The notes: generated by a model not told the origin, from the sequence alone. Positions 15,964 through 23,082 are shown, numbered from the stretch's first letter. The stretch: 34,656 nucleotides of DNA from Alphaproteobacteria bacterium (GCA_009380075.1 WHSO01000032.1:1-34656), one strand, 5' to 3'. Numbers and translations: made by a program.

Positions 15964-16383
15964 TCAGTCGTCCACGTCATCGACGTCCGACTGTCCCGAA
16001 ACGCGGCGGCGGATGTGCGACCACGAAATCCCGATCGCCAGCGTCGTCGCCAGCGCAAACAGCAGCAGCCAGGTGAAGATCGTCGGCCGCTGCAGGTTGA
16101 GCACCCCGAAGTCGATCGCCACCCAGATCAGCGCGGCGATCAGCGCCGCCGCCAGCGTCATGCCGATGGGGCCGATGGATCGCCAGGTGGCGCGCAGGTA
16201 GATCACGAACAGGATCAGCAGCAGCACCCCCGCCAGAACCTTGAGCGGGATGTTGATGCCGTCCCAGGCCGCAACCCACTGGTAATAGGAATAGCTGGTC
16301 GGGTTGAAGGTGGCGAAGACGAGGACCATCGCCACCAGCCAGCGGATGAGGAAGGACGCGGCGCTGAAATGCATCTGTGCCAT
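15964..16383 (-). CDS. Four-helix integral membrane protein, DUF6524-like
   Basis: The 139 residues contain four clear hydrophobic helices (FLIRWLVAMVLVFATF, LKVLAGVLLLILFVIYL, IGMTLAAALIAALIWVAI and IFTWLLLFALATTLAIGI) and a short acidic tail (SDVDDVDD). The conserved-looking FNPTSYSYYQW segment after the first helix and WVAIDFGVLNLQRP between helices three and four match my memory of the DUF6524 family, for which no function is known. The ATG at 16381-16383 has AGGGTGA upstream; the frame is open for six more codons. It lies 129 nt past the VOC gene pair on the same strand and could be the end of that transcript. No function is proposed. Confidence 0.75.
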   Translation of the reverse strand: MAQMHFSAASFLIRWLVAMVLVFATFNPTSYSYYQWVAAWDGINIPLKVLAGVLLLILFVIYLRATWRSIGPIGMTLAAALIAALIWVAIDFGVLNLQRPTIFTWLLLFALATTLAIGISWSHIRRRVSGQSDVDDVDD

Positions 16384-16512
16384 GGGGTCACCCTGGAACA
16401 ATCGGCGAAATCTTCGGCCGTCACGGCCTTCAGGCGGGGAGGGCGCGCCGGACGCGGGCAGTATATCCGGGCGCGGGAATTGCGAAAGTCTCCGTTACGC
16501 GGGCGCGCGGCC

Positions 16513-17025
16513 TCACTTCGCCGCCGCGGCCTCCCGCATCCAGGTGGGCAGGCACTTGCCCTCCAGCGCGTCGTCGAGGGATTCGAGCGACCCATAGGGA
16601 TGCTCCATCGCCTGGAACCGTTCGCGCGGGCAGTTGACGTAGGCCTCGATCAGGTTGCGGTCGGGGTCGAGGAAATAGATCGAATTGGTGACGATGTGGT
16701 CAACCGTGTGGTGGATTTCGGCGCCGACCGCTTTCAGGCGGCGGTAAAAGGCGCGCAGGGTCTCGAAATCGTCGGGCGCGATCTCGAAGGCGAAGTGCTC
16801 CATGCCGATGAAGGGGTCGGGCTCGACCCGCGGGCGCGGCGCGTCGGCGTCCCGCGCCAGCTCGAGTGCCAGCATAACCGTTCCACCGGCGCCCAGCAGG
16901 GTGCGGCCGTCCGCATCGGTGCCGAGGTCGGCGAAGCCGAAGACATCGCGGTAGAAGCGGACGGAACGGCCGAGGTCGGCCACCCGCAGCGTCAGGTGGC
17001 TGGTGTGCAGCGCCGGGCCGGTCAT
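16513..17025 (-). CDS. VOC-fold (glyoxalase/bleomycin resistance/dioxygenase) protein
   Basis: This 170-residue protein has the vicinal-oxygen-chelate fold, used by glyoxalases, extradiol dioxygenases and antibiotic-resistance proteins. A metal site is plausible: His10 (SHLTLRV), His77 (GMEHFAFEI) and Glu127 (NLIEAYVN) sit at the usual strand positions, with FYRDVFGF and YFLDPDRNLIE as family landmarks. The ATG at 17025 overlaps the stop of the upstream VOC gene in an ATGA arrangement, so the pair is translationally coupled and may act together, or form a heteromer. The length suits a single two-module VOC unit. The C-terminal tail of about 40 residues (from NCPRERF) is outside the core fold. 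The substrate cannot be inferred. Confidence 0.85.
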   Translation of the reverse strand: MTGPALHTSHLTLRVADLGRSVRFYRDVFGFADLGTDADGRTLLGAGGTVMLALELARDADAPRPRVEPDPFIGMEHFAFEIAPDDFETLRAFYRRLKAVGAEIHHTVDHIVTNSIYFLDPDRNLIEAYVNCPRERFQAMEHPYGSLESLDDALEGKCLPTWMREAAAAK

Positions 17026-17492
17026 GGCGCGCCCCCGGCGCCGGTGCGGCACCAGAATTCGTAAGGCAGCCCGTCGGCGTCGCGGAAGCGGACCGCCTTG
17101 CGGCCGTGGCCGGCGTCGATCTCCGGTCGGATGCCCTTTTCGATGAGCCGCGCCACCACGCGCTCGAAGCCCGTGGGATCGGTGATCTCGAAGCTGACCC
17201 GGGCCATGCCCACGAGGGCGTCGGCGTCCTGCGCGGTGGCGCCGGGCTTGGCCGGGCGGATCAGCAGCATGTGATGGTTGTCGGCGAAGTCGGAGGTCAG
17301 GAAATGCATGCCCCGCTGTACCACGCCCTTGCGGGTGAAGCCGCGGATGTCCCTGACGATGTCTTCGAAGAACCGTGCCGTGCGCTCGGGGTCCTTCACG
17401 CGGACGACGACGTGACCCGCCTTGCGGACGGTGAAACCGGCACCGGTGCCGGAGGACATGCCTGTGTGGGGTTCCGGATGCGTGACGCTCAT
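17022..17492 (-). CDS. VOC-fold protein, coupled to the following VOC gene
   Basis: A second VOC-superfamily protein (156 residues). After an N-terminal lead of about 24 residues the fold begins GHVVVRVKDPERTARFFEDI and ends RFRDADGLPYEFWC. His27 and Glu145 occupy the first and last metal-ligand positions, but the middle histidine is not at its usual place (ARVSFEIT instead of xxHxxF), while NHHMLL near residue 72 offers other histidines. It may therefore bind metal differently from its partner. The ATG at 17490-17492 follows GGGAGG with a 6-nt gap, a strong site; the longer frame to 17531 has none. Its stop overlaps the next start by four bases. Substrate unknown. Confidence 0.85.
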   Translation of the reverse strand: MSVTHPEPHTGMSSGTGAGFTVRKAGHVVVRVKDPERTARFFEDIVRDIRGFTRKGVVQRGMHFLTSDFADNHHMLLIRPAKPGATAQDADALVGMARVSFEITDPTGFERVVARLIEKGIRPEIDAGHGRKAVRFRDADGLPYEFWCRTGAGGAP

Positions 17493-17585
17493 GGGATCCT
17501 CCCGCGGCCGTTCAGTGCCCGAGAATAGCACGTCGGCCGCGGGACGGAAACCGGGCGCGCGGTCAAGCGACCCGGCGCGGTGCGG

Positions 17586-17666
17586 TCAGGAGAGCAGGAT
17601 CCAGAGCTGGAGCGTCGCGGCGATGATGAGCGTCCACAGCACGCTGCACGAAACAATCACGAACAT
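17586..17666 (-). CDS. 26-residue single-span membrane peptide
   Basis: A very short gene coding for MFVIVSC, a hydrophobic core and WILLS: essentially one transmembrane helix with almost no soluble part. The case for it is the Shine-Dalgarno GGAGG with a 6-nt gap before ATG 17664-17666, the best ribosome binding site in this neighbourhood. The frame is open upstream to 17882, which would add 72 residues made largely of hexapeptide repeats; I favour the short form because of the ribosome binding site. Small hydrophobic peptides of this kind include respiratory-complex accessory subunits, efflux regulators and type-I toxins; nothing here discriminates. The VOC gene pair begins 93 nt downstream on the same strand. 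Confidence 0.55.
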   Translation of the reverse strand: MFVIVSCSVLWTLIIAATLQLWILLS

Positions 17667-17714
17667 AAGAAACCTCCGTGCTGACCATTTTATCGGGGTC
17701 GATTCGGTCCTGGC

Positions 17715-17840
17715 CGGTGTCACCGCCCGTCCAATCGCGCCCGGACGGCCGAGAGTCACGGGTCGGGCGAGCGTGCCGTTATGGCCGAGCGTACCGCCGT
17801 GGGCGGTCGTCCCGGGATGAGTGAGCGTGCCCGGATGGCC
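17715..17840. repeat. Seven imperfect 18-bp tandem repeats
   Basis: Read on the minus strand, seven consecutive 18-bp units resemble GGCCATCCCGGCACGCTC and would encode hexapeptides such as GHPGTL, THPGTT, AHGGTL, GHNGTL, ARPVTL, GRPGAI and GRAVTP. The units degrade toward the small membrane gene. They lie in frame with it and upstream of its ribosome binding site, so they could be a leader, a translated N-terminal extension or a non-coding expansion. Confidence 0.75.
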
Positions 17841-17882
17841 GAGCGCGTGTTGCGCACCTGCTTCGCTTCTGGTCACAGACAT

Positions 17883-18511
17883 GTCATCAGGCCCCCCAAC
17901 AGACCCTGTCGATGCACACGCGTATTTGTCAGGCCATCATCACCGTTTTATTTATTCCGCCCGACAATATTCCCTGGTCTCCTATAGATAACGCGCGCGC
18001 CGGCTACCGATTTTCGCCGCAATCTTAACCATAATCGCAGCCCAACTTCTAGAAATGCCTGCGATTTTTCGAGTTTTACTATATGTGGTATTAGGTAGAT
18101 TCCACCACTACAATACATTGGCCTTCAATGTTACACTGCGTCATCTCGCGGGGCCGCAGGGAACCCGTCGCGGCTGCCGGGACGTCATTTCTGCTGTCCG
18201 GTCGAGCGTAAGCCGGCATGCTTTTCGCGCCTCGGATCGCGTCCCGTTACGCGACGGAAGTACCAAGAAACATGTTGCGGAAATGGTGCGACGCATCACT
18301 GCGGCACCTGCGTTGTCGGACCGGATGCGTATCCGGCATGCGATCATCGGCGGCGAAAGATGCGCGCGGTTGCACCGGCGTCGCGAATTGGGGCAGCGCA
18401 TAAGGAAGCTCCGGCGCGGACCGGAGGCTTCCTCCGTAAACGCGGCGACCGTAACGTTACGTCGCCGTGCGCGGCGTGAATGCCTGTCTTGAAGACTTCA
18501 GGGAAGGTTGC
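17883..18511. other. AT-rich gene-free region with structured right end
   Basis: About 630 bp with no gene I can support. Positions roughly 17930-18130 are markedly AT-rich against the surrounding DNA and hold several promoter-like hexamers on both strands. The right third carries a hairpin and a palindrome listed separately. An open frame at 18055-18492 (plus) encodes an arginine-rich low-complexity protein without a ribosome binding site and is probably not real. The region could hold a small RNA or be a worn-down insertion site; sequence alone does not show which. Confidence 0.5.
18403..18467. promoter_or_regulatory. Hairpin followed by operator-like palindrome
   Basis: AGGAAGCTCCGG (18403-18414) can pair with CCGGAGGCTTCCT (18421-18433), leaving one bulged G and a 6-nt loop. 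Immediately after, CGGCGAC-C-GTAAC/GTTAC-GTCGCCG (18443-18467) is a near-perfect palindrome centred on AACGTT, with an exact 12-bp core CGTAACGTTACG at 18450-18461. The core looks like a dimeric repressor site; the hairpin may be a terminator or small-RNA 3 prime end. Which transcript they serve is unclear. Confidence 0.4.
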
Positions 18512-18547
18512 ACAACGGACGCCCCGGTCCGGCGAGCCGGGCGTTGT
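18512..18547 (-). terminator. Hairpin just past the small coiled-coil membrane gene
   Basis: ACAACG (18512-18517) and CGTTGT (18542-18547) form the outer stem and CCCCGG/CCGGG the inner stem of an imperfect hairpin, starting four bases past the stop of the 18551-18781 gene on the minus strand. No T run follows, so termination is only a suggestion. Confidence 0.35.
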
Positions 18548-18550
18548 CCT

Positions 18551-18781
18551 TCAGTCCTTGGTACGCAGCAAGGTCTTGATGTAGGCGACCTGTTCGGTCT
18601 GGCGTTTGAATTCCGCCTCGAGACGGTCGATGCGTGCCAGCACGTCCTTGAATCCCCTGGCGATGATCCAGCCGGTCTCGCACAGGATCCCCAGGGCGAA
18701 CACCCCCCACACACCGATCACGACTTGCCACCAGGCCATTGACGTCCATCCAAGTCTGTTAAGTGCATCGTTCAACGGCAT
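18551..18781 (-). CDS. Small membrane protein with one helix and a coiled-coil tail
   Basis: The protein has a hydrophobic segment (QVVIGVWGVFALGILCETGWII) followed by an amphipathic helix with heptad spacing (DVLARIDRLEAEFKRQTEQVAYIKTLL), so one membrane span with a cytoplasmic coiled coil that may dimerise. The start is uncertain: ATG 18779-18781 gives 76 residues and has GGCGGA with a 5-6-nt gap; ATG 18737-18739 gives 62 residues starting MAWWQVV and has only TGGA. Both keep the same core. The layout is reminiscent of small holin-like or accessory membrane proteins, but no family is recognised. A hairpin follows the stop closely. It is separated from the next minus-strand gene by about 240 bp containing a low-GC patch. 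Confidence 0.6.
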   Translation of the reverse strand: MPLNDALNRLGWTSMAWWQVVIGVWGVFALGILCETGWIIARGFKDVLARIDRLEAEFKRQTEQVAYIKTLLRTKD

Positions 18782-18919
18782 GTTATTCCGCCACATGACG
18801 AATGCACAGCCGTCTGCGAAGGCGTCAACGGCTTCAGGAACGATCACCCCCTATGCATGTAAGGGGAGAATATTAAGAATTTGTTTTTAATTCATTTGGT
18901 TGCGGAAGACCCGGCGCGT

Positions 18920-18944
18920 CCCGGGGGCCGGAAAAAGCCCCGGG
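18920..18944 (-). terminator. Hairpin downstream of the SH3-like gene
   Basis: On the minus strand CCCGGGGC pairs with GCCCCCGGG (one bulge) around an 8-nt loop containing TTTTT, about 75 nt past the stop at 19021. The stem is strong but the U run is in the loop, so it is at best an atypical terminator. Confidence 0.3.
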
Positions 18945-19020
18945 TACCGCCTCCCTCGGCCCCACCCGGACGGCCGCTGGTCCGCCTTCCCAAAACCGGT
19001 GCCTTGTCCGGTAACCGTCG

Positions 19021-19491
19021 TCACTTCGGCGTCTTCTTGCCCGCCGCCGCCAGCACGGAGAGCTGCAGCGCTCCGATGGCGGGTTTTGCGCCCGGCCGGC
19101 TGGAATCGATCCACGCCTTGACCGGAACGTCCGTCGCCGCCGAAACGGCGTTGAGCTTCTGCAGGGAACTGAGGTCCTCCCAGCTCCGGGCGGCAACACC
19201 GGGAACGCGCGTCGCGCCGGCGTGACCCGTCCGGCCCATCGCTATGATGGACGGGTACAGGCGGGCCAGAACGGCGTCGTAGACCGCGTCGTTGCGGTGC
19301 GCCGCGGCATCGGCGTGCACCGTGGTGTCGTGGCGCGCCTGGAACGCGCTTTCCAGCACCAGGGCGGCGGCGGGGAAATTCACCTCGCAGCCGTTGGGCT
19401 GCTCCAGGTAGACGACGTCGCCGTCGGTCTCGGTCACGACGCCGACGACATTGCGGGCGACGTTGCGGACGGTATCTCCAACCTTGAACAT
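19021..19491 (-). CDS. Hypothetical protein with SH3-like N-terminal domain
   Basis: The 156-residue protein opens with a short beta-barrel-like module, MFKVGDTVRNVARNVVGVV then DVVYLEQPNGCEVNFPAAAL, which resembles the KOW/SH3-like modules often found in small nucleic-acid- or protein-binding proteins. The rest (about residues 50-156) is a mixed alpha region ending KPAIGALQLSVLAAAGKKTPK, not recognised. The ATG at 19489-19491 is chosen because the conserved-looking MFKVGDTV starts there; a longer frame to 19548 overlaps the end of the MFS gene. Start and stop lie 23 nt from the MFS gene on the same strand, suggesting co-transcription. A probable degraded relative of its first 20 residues lies at 20842-21027. 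Function unknown. Confidence 0.7.
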   Translation of the reverse strand: MFKVGDTVRNVARNVVGVVTETDGDVVYLEQPNGCEVNFPAAALVLESAFQARHDTTVHADAAAHRNDAVYDAVLARLYPSIIAMGRTGHAGATRVPGVAARSWEDLSSLQKLNAVSAATDVPVKAWIDSSRPGAKPAIGALQLSVLAAAGKKTPK

Positions 19492-19514
19492 GGCGTGCCA
19501 GCCCTTTCTCGGTA

Positions 19515-20723
19515 CTAGGTCGAATGTGGCGGGCGAAACACCGCCCACAGTCCGCAGCTAACCACCAGCAGGATACCACCGACCCAGTAGAAACTGTTTT
19601 CGATCCCGACCACCGCCACTACGCCGCCCATCACCGGCGGTAGGACCGTTTGCATCAGCCGGTTGAGCGAAATGCGCAAGCCGACCACGGCCCCCTGGGA
19701 TTCGCGCGGCACCGACTTCGACGGGATCACGATCATCAGCGGCTGGCTGACTCCCTGCATGAACCCGCGCAGGACCGTGATCGCCAGCAGCGGCAGGAAG
19801 GCCACGAACAGCGGCGTCACCGTGATCAGGGCGATGGCGGCGACGACGGTCGCGTTCAGCAGCCAGACGTCGCCGGTCCGCCGCGCCAGCGGGGTCATGC
19901 CGGCGGTGCCGGCAAGTCCGCTCAGGTTGAGACCGGCGAAGACCACGCCGATCAGCGTTCCGGTGAGGCCGATGTCCTTCATGTAGGCGATGAAGAAGGA
20001 TCCCTGGATCGCGCCGACGCCGATGTTGAGGACCGAGCCGGCGACGGCGATAGCCACCAGCGGTATGCCGAGCAGCGTGAAGGTGCGGGTATAGTCCTCC
20101 AGCCGCGGCAGCAGGTCGAGCGCGCGGAAGGGCCGCGTTTCGGGTGCCTCCGCCTTTCCGCCGGCGTCGCTGCCGCGCGGCAGCATCGCCGCCGATGCCA
20201 TGAACAGCACGGCCGAGGCAAAGATCACGCCGAAGCCGCCCCACGGGCCGAAGGCGTCCCACATGGCTCCCGCCAGGATGGGAAAGACGAAGTGGCCGAA
20301 CCGGTTCCCGAACGACACCTGCCAGGTCAGGGTCGGGTCGCCGCGCATCACCTGCCCGACCAGAGTCTGGGCGCCGACCCAGTTCATGGTCGAGGTCAGG
20401 CCGATGACCAGGTTGAGGATTCCCGCCACCCACACCCACGGCAGCAGGGGGAACAGGAACGGCACGATCAGGCCGATGACGGCGAAGAACAGCATGACCT
20501 GGCGCGCGCCGAGGCGGTCCATCAGCACGCCGCCGTGGATGGAGAACAGGAACGGCAGCAGCGACCGCGCGCCGATCACGATGCCGAAAGCGAAGGGCGA
20601 TGGGTCGAGATAGAGCACCCACAAGGGGATGATGACGTTGCTCGCCCCGTCGGCGAACATGCCTGTGCCGTAGATGCCGAGGCGAACCCGCAACGGTATG
20701 GCCTTGCTGGCTGGCTCTCTCAT
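19515..20723 (-). CDS. Major facilitator superfamily transporter
   Basis: A 402-residue, 12-helix inner-membrane transporter. The loop between helices two and three carries the MFS motif-A variant GGVLMDRLGARQ (residues 64-75). Other landmarks are FFIAYMKDIGLTGTLIGVVF at the start of the second half and GFMQGVSQPLMIVIPSKSVP. The second MFS protein in the window (31335-32624) shares IHGGVLMDRLG, xxYxKDIGxxGTxIG and GFxQGxxQPxxI in the same order, so the two are paralogues or at least close relatives. The ATG at 20721-20723 has only a weak upstream site. It precedes the SH3-like gene by 23 nt. Drug or metabolite export is typical of this type but the cargo cannot be named. Confidence 0.9.
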   Translation of the reverse strand: MREPASKAIPLRVRLGIYGTGMFADGASNVIIPLWVLYLDPSPFAFGIVIGARSLLPFLFSIHGGVLMDRLGARQVMLFFAVIGLIVPFLFPLLPWVWVAGILNLVIGLTSTMNWVGAQTLVGQVMRGDPTLTWQVSFGNRFGHFVFPILAGAMWDAFGPWGGFGVIFASAVLFMASAAMLPRGSDAGGKAEAPETRPFRALDLLPRLEDYTRTFTLLGIPLVAIAVAGSVLNIGVGAIQGSFFIAYMKDIGLTGTLIGVVFAGLNLSGLAGTAGMTPLARRTGDVWLLNATVVAAIALITVTPLFVAFLPLLAITVLRGFMQGVSQPLMIVIPSKSVPRESQGAVVGLRISLNRLMQTVLPPVMGGVVAVVGIENSFYWVGGILLVVSCGLWAVFRPPHST

Positions 20724-20841
20724 TTACGGGAATCGGCCTTCTGCGCTTGGGTGGCCCGCGTGGGTCGGTAATATATCCGTTAACGCCCGGCAGGGAAAAC
20801 GTCGCCATCGGGACACCGGCCGCGTTCGGCCGGGACAGCGT

Positions 20842-21027
20842 TCAGGCTTTGGGATACCGAAGCGGATCGAAATTCCCCGGAGCGCCGCAGGCAGGATCCA
20901 GCGGCGCGCGCCGGCGCAGATCCTTGAGATGAAGAGCGGGTGCGCGTGAAACCGGGCGGCGGATGGCATCGCCGCTGACCCTGCCGATGCGGGTGACACC
21001 GCGGACGGCGTCTCCAACCCGGAGCAT
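20842..21027 (-). pseudogene. Probable remnant related to the SH3-like gene
   Basis: The frame begins MLRVGDAVRGVTRIGRVSGDA, close to the MFKVGDTVRNVARNVVGVV start of the gene at 19021-19491. At DNA level the stretch around 20996-21027 (GCGGACGGCGTCTCCAACC) matches 19465-19491 (GCGGACGGTATCTCCAACC) with few differences. After about 20 residues similarity is lost and the frame ends at 61 residues. No ribosome binding site precedes the ATG. I read it as a truncated duplicate or eroded relative; a short divergent functional protein is the alternative. Confidence 0.4.
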
Positions 21028-21061
21028 GGCGCGCCGGATCAGAGCGGAACGGACAATCGGA

Positions 21062-21090
21062 GGGCCGGATCGCAGGCTGCGATCCGGTCC
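21062..21090 (-). terminator. Strong hairpin after the small charged protein gene
   Basis: CCGGATCGCA (21065-21074) and TGCGATCCGG (21078-21087) form a perfect 10-bp stem with a 3-nt loop, extendable by three more pairs to GGG/TCC. It starts 2 nt past the stop of the 21092-21316 gene. There is no T run, so it may terminate weakly or protect the 3 prime end. Confidence 0.5.
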
Positions 21091-21091
21091 G

Positions 21092-21316
21092 TCAGCCGGG
21101 CGAAGGTTTCGTCTTCTTGGTCGTTTCCTTGGCGGAGACTGTTTCCTTGACGGTTTTCTCGTCGGCCGCCTCGACGGCCAGGCGAAGCGCGCGCAGTCGT
21201 GCCATATGTTTCAATGTCTCCTGGCGCGCCTTCTCTCTCTCGGCGTGGAGTTGCCGGTCCTTGTTCTGGTTCTTGGCGAAGTATTTTTCGGCTCTCGATT
21301 GTACCGGTTTCAACAC
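21092..21316 (-). CDS. Small highly charged helical protein
   Basis: A 74-residue protein, rich in Lys, Arg, Glu and Ala, with AEKYFAKNQNKDRQLHAER followed by a long predicted helix (ETLKHMARLRALRLAVEAA) and a Lys/Thr-rich tail (ETTKKTKPSPG). It has no membrane segment. The start is GTG 21314-21316, supported by AGAGGA with a 7-nt gap; a TTG one codon later is possible. Small proteins with an AKRYF-type start and a charged helix occur in many alphaproteobacteria without known function; I recall the pattern but cannot name a family. A perfect hairpin lies directly after the stop, supporting a monocistronic gene. Confidence 0.65.
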   Translation of the reverse strand: MLKPVQSRAEKYFAKNQNKDRQLHAEREKARQETLKHMARLRALRLAVEAADEKTVKETVSAKETTKKTKPSPG

Positions 21317-21497
21317 TGTCGATCCTCTTGTCGGTTGGAGATGGTTGTTCCGCGACGATCGTGACGTGTCGCGTTGGGTTGCGGCGGCCGTCCCGGCTTC
21401 CGTGCATCGCCGAACGGCGCGCGCGCCGTATCGCTTCCGGAATCCGTCAGGTTCCCGTTGCCGCGTGCGGGACTGCGGGGGACGGTGGCCCCGTGGC

Positions 21498-21905
21498 CTA
21501 GTTCGTCATGGACGCGGTGGGGGACCCGGAGCTCAGCAATTTCTCGGCGCAGCGCTCACCGGCGAGTTGTACCGGCTCGGCCGCACCGACGGGGGTCGCC
21601 CATCCCGCCTTGTCCATGTAGCTGCCGCGCATCCAGGAGTCGGTTTTCTTGAGCGCCGCGAGCCGCGAGCCCGAGTCCGGGCCGTGGCTGAAACGCTCGA
21701 CGCAGGAGGCGACGGCGAGATCCGCGCGCGCTTCGATGGCGTAGGATTCGGCCATCTCCCGGGCGCTGCCGCCGGTGACCCATCCACCCCATTTGAAGCC
21801 GACGAAAATGGTGAGCACCGCGGTGGCGACGCAGGCCCAGAACACGAACGACTTGGTCGGTTCGATGTTCGTCCAACGTGTGGTAATATTAACCTTGTCA
21901 GTCAT
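21498..21905 (-). CDS. Single-span membrane protein of unknown function
   Basis: The 135 residues contain one transmembrane helix near the N-terminus (SFVFWACVATAVLTIFVGF, about 19-37), the conserved-looking KWGGWVTGGSAREMAESYAI, and a C-terminal domain with two cysteines (ASCVERF and ERCAEKLL) and the KAGWATPVG segment. The pattern of a TM helix, GGWVTGG, then a Cys-containing helical domain resembles a common alphaproteobacterial hypothetical protein; the domain is expected outside the cytoplasm, where the cysteines could pair. The ATG at 21903-21905 has AGGA about 10 nt upstream, inside an AT-rich leader. It is divergent from the secreted repeat protein, 282 bp away. No function is proposed. 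Confidence 0.75.
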   Translation of the reverse strand: MTDKVNITTRWTNIEPTKSFVFWACVATAVLTIFVGFKWGGWVTGGSAREMAESYAIEARADLAVASCVERFSHGPDSGSRLAALKKTDSWMRGSYMDKAGWATPVGAAEPVQLAGERCAEKLLSSGSPTASMTN

Positions 21906-22187
21906 TAGTTTTCCATCCTGCTATATGACGAAATATTTTCAGCTTTTGAAAGGTAAGCTAGAATTTCCACCAATTTGTTTTAGTATACGCTAGATAAGTC
22001 AATAAATATACTCTATAGTATTTTTATTGACCCGGCCAAATTACTTCAGCGATTCGATGGTGCTACGGCATCCGGCGGGTCGCAGCGGACGCGGACCGGG
22101 GCGGCGGGAGACGCGAAACCTTCGTCCGCCGATCCCCGATCGGAAACGTGGCGGCGCAGGGCGTACCCAACAAACAAGGAATGATCC
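21906..22187. promoter_or_regulatory. AT-rich divergent intergenic region
   Basis: The left half (to about 22040) is strongly AT-rich, with TATA-like blocks such as TATACTCTATAGTA and a TTGACC at about 22029-22034, in contrast to its GC-rich right half. It separates two divergent genes encoding envelope proteins and probably holds both promoters. Exact boxes cannot be fixed with confidence. Confidence 0.4.
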
Positions 22188-22898
22188 ATGCGTAAGATGC
22201 GATGCATCCGTGACGGTCTTGTGCGCGCCCTGGTCGTGCTGGCGCTTTCGGCGGCGGCCTCCGGCGCTGCGCTTGCACAGGGCGACGTCGTCGGGATGCC
22301 CGAGAATGCGTACTCCGAAAAATATGGAAGCGGGTGGGCGTGCGACCGCGGCTATCACGAGGTCGAGGGGCGCTGTCTGATCGTCAAGGTGCCTGCCAAC
22401 GCCTACCCGACCAATATGTCCTACGGGACGGGTTGGGCGTGCGAGCGCGGCTACCAGGCGGAGGACAACGCCTGTATCGCCATCAAGGTGCCCGCCCATG
22501 GCTACCTGGCGGATTCCACGTACGGTGCCGCGTGGACGTGCGAGCGCGGCTACCGGGCGGAGGGCGAGGCCTGTGTCGCCATCAAGGTGCCCGCCCACGG
22601 ATACCTGGCGGACTCCACCTATGGGGCCGGGTGGGTGTGCAATCGCGGCTACCGTGCCGAGGACGAGGCCTGTATCGCCATCAAGGTGCCCGCAAACGGG
22701 TACCTGGCGGATTCGTCCTCCTCCAGCGGACTTGGCTGGGAGTGCGATCGCGGGTACCGGGCTGACGGCAAGTCTTGTGCCTTTATCAAGGTTCCGGTGA
22801 ACGGATACCTGGCGGATTCGTCCTACGGGGTGGCGTGGGAATGCCATCGCGGGTATCGGGCGGAAGGCGAGGCCTGCGTGGTCGAGAAGACACCGTAA
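22188..22898 (+). CDS. Secreted protein of six cysteine-paired 33-residue repeats
   Basis: A 236-residue exported protein. The signal peptide spans residues 1-30 with likely cleavage after ALA. The mature part is almost wholly six tandem units of the form KVPxxxYLxxSxYGxGWxCxRGYRAExxxC, two cysteines each (twelve in all), with ends of only a few residues. Each unit could be closed by one disulfide, giving an EGF- or sushi-like string of beads; that fold is inference. I recall similar GWECxRGY repeats in other alphaproteobacterial exported proteins. AAGGA lies 7 nt before the ATG. Units three and four are nearly identical in DNA, indicating recent duplication. It is followed by a small membrane protein gene 184 nt downstream. 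Role unknown; surface binding is a reasonable guess. Confidence 0.85.
   Translation: MRKMRCIRDGLVRALVVLALSAAASGAALAQGDVVGMPENAYSEKYGSGWACDRGYHEVEGRCLIVKVPANAYPTNMSYGTGWACERGYQAEDNACIAIKVPAHGYLADSTYGAAWTCERGYRAEGEACVAIKVPAHGYLADSTYGAGWVCNRGYRAEDEACIAIKVPANGYLADSSSSSGLGWECDRGYRADGKSCAFIKVPVNGYLADSSYGVAWECHRGYRAEGEACVVEKTP
22287..22883 (+). repeat. Six tandem 99/105-bp coding repeats
   Basis: Unit boundaries are about 22287-22382, 22383-22481, 22482-22580, 22581-22679, 22680-22784 (105 bp, two extra codons in a serine run) and 22785-22883. The last four start ATCAAGGT and contain TACCTGGCGGA. Similarity is highest between the third and fourth units and lowest for the first, as expected for internal expansion. 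Confidence 0.85.
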
Positions 22899-23082
22899 GG
22901 ATGGGACGCCGCCCTTTGGACAAGCGCACCGCGTGCATCACCCGGCCGGGTCACGCGAACCGGTGCCGGCATGTATTTTCCGGCCCGGTCATTGTGATGG
23001 GCCGCCTCAGTGCCCAAGTACCAAACGCGTAGGCTCCAGGTTCCGGGACACGGAAGATGGGCCTTACCGAAAGGATCAGGAC

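Noticed and set aside
17715-17840. CRISPR-like array
   Set aside because: The repeats are contiguous 18-bp units without spacers and no cas genes are present.
17586-17882. 98-residue version of the micro-gene including the hexapeptide repeats
   Set aside because: Not excluded, but the ideal ribosome binding site lies directly before the internal ATG at 17666, so the 26-residue form is preferred.
18055-18492. 145-codon plus-strand frame in the AT-rich island
   Set aside because: It spans the composition change from AT-rich to GC-rich, is arginine-rich without a fold, lacks a ribosome binding site and runs through the hairpin and palindrome.
22041-22847. 268-codon minus-strand frame with regular repeats opposite the secreted repeat protein
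   Set aside because: Its periodicity mirrors the sense-strand repeats; only the sense frame has a signal peptide, ribosome binding site and paired cysteines.
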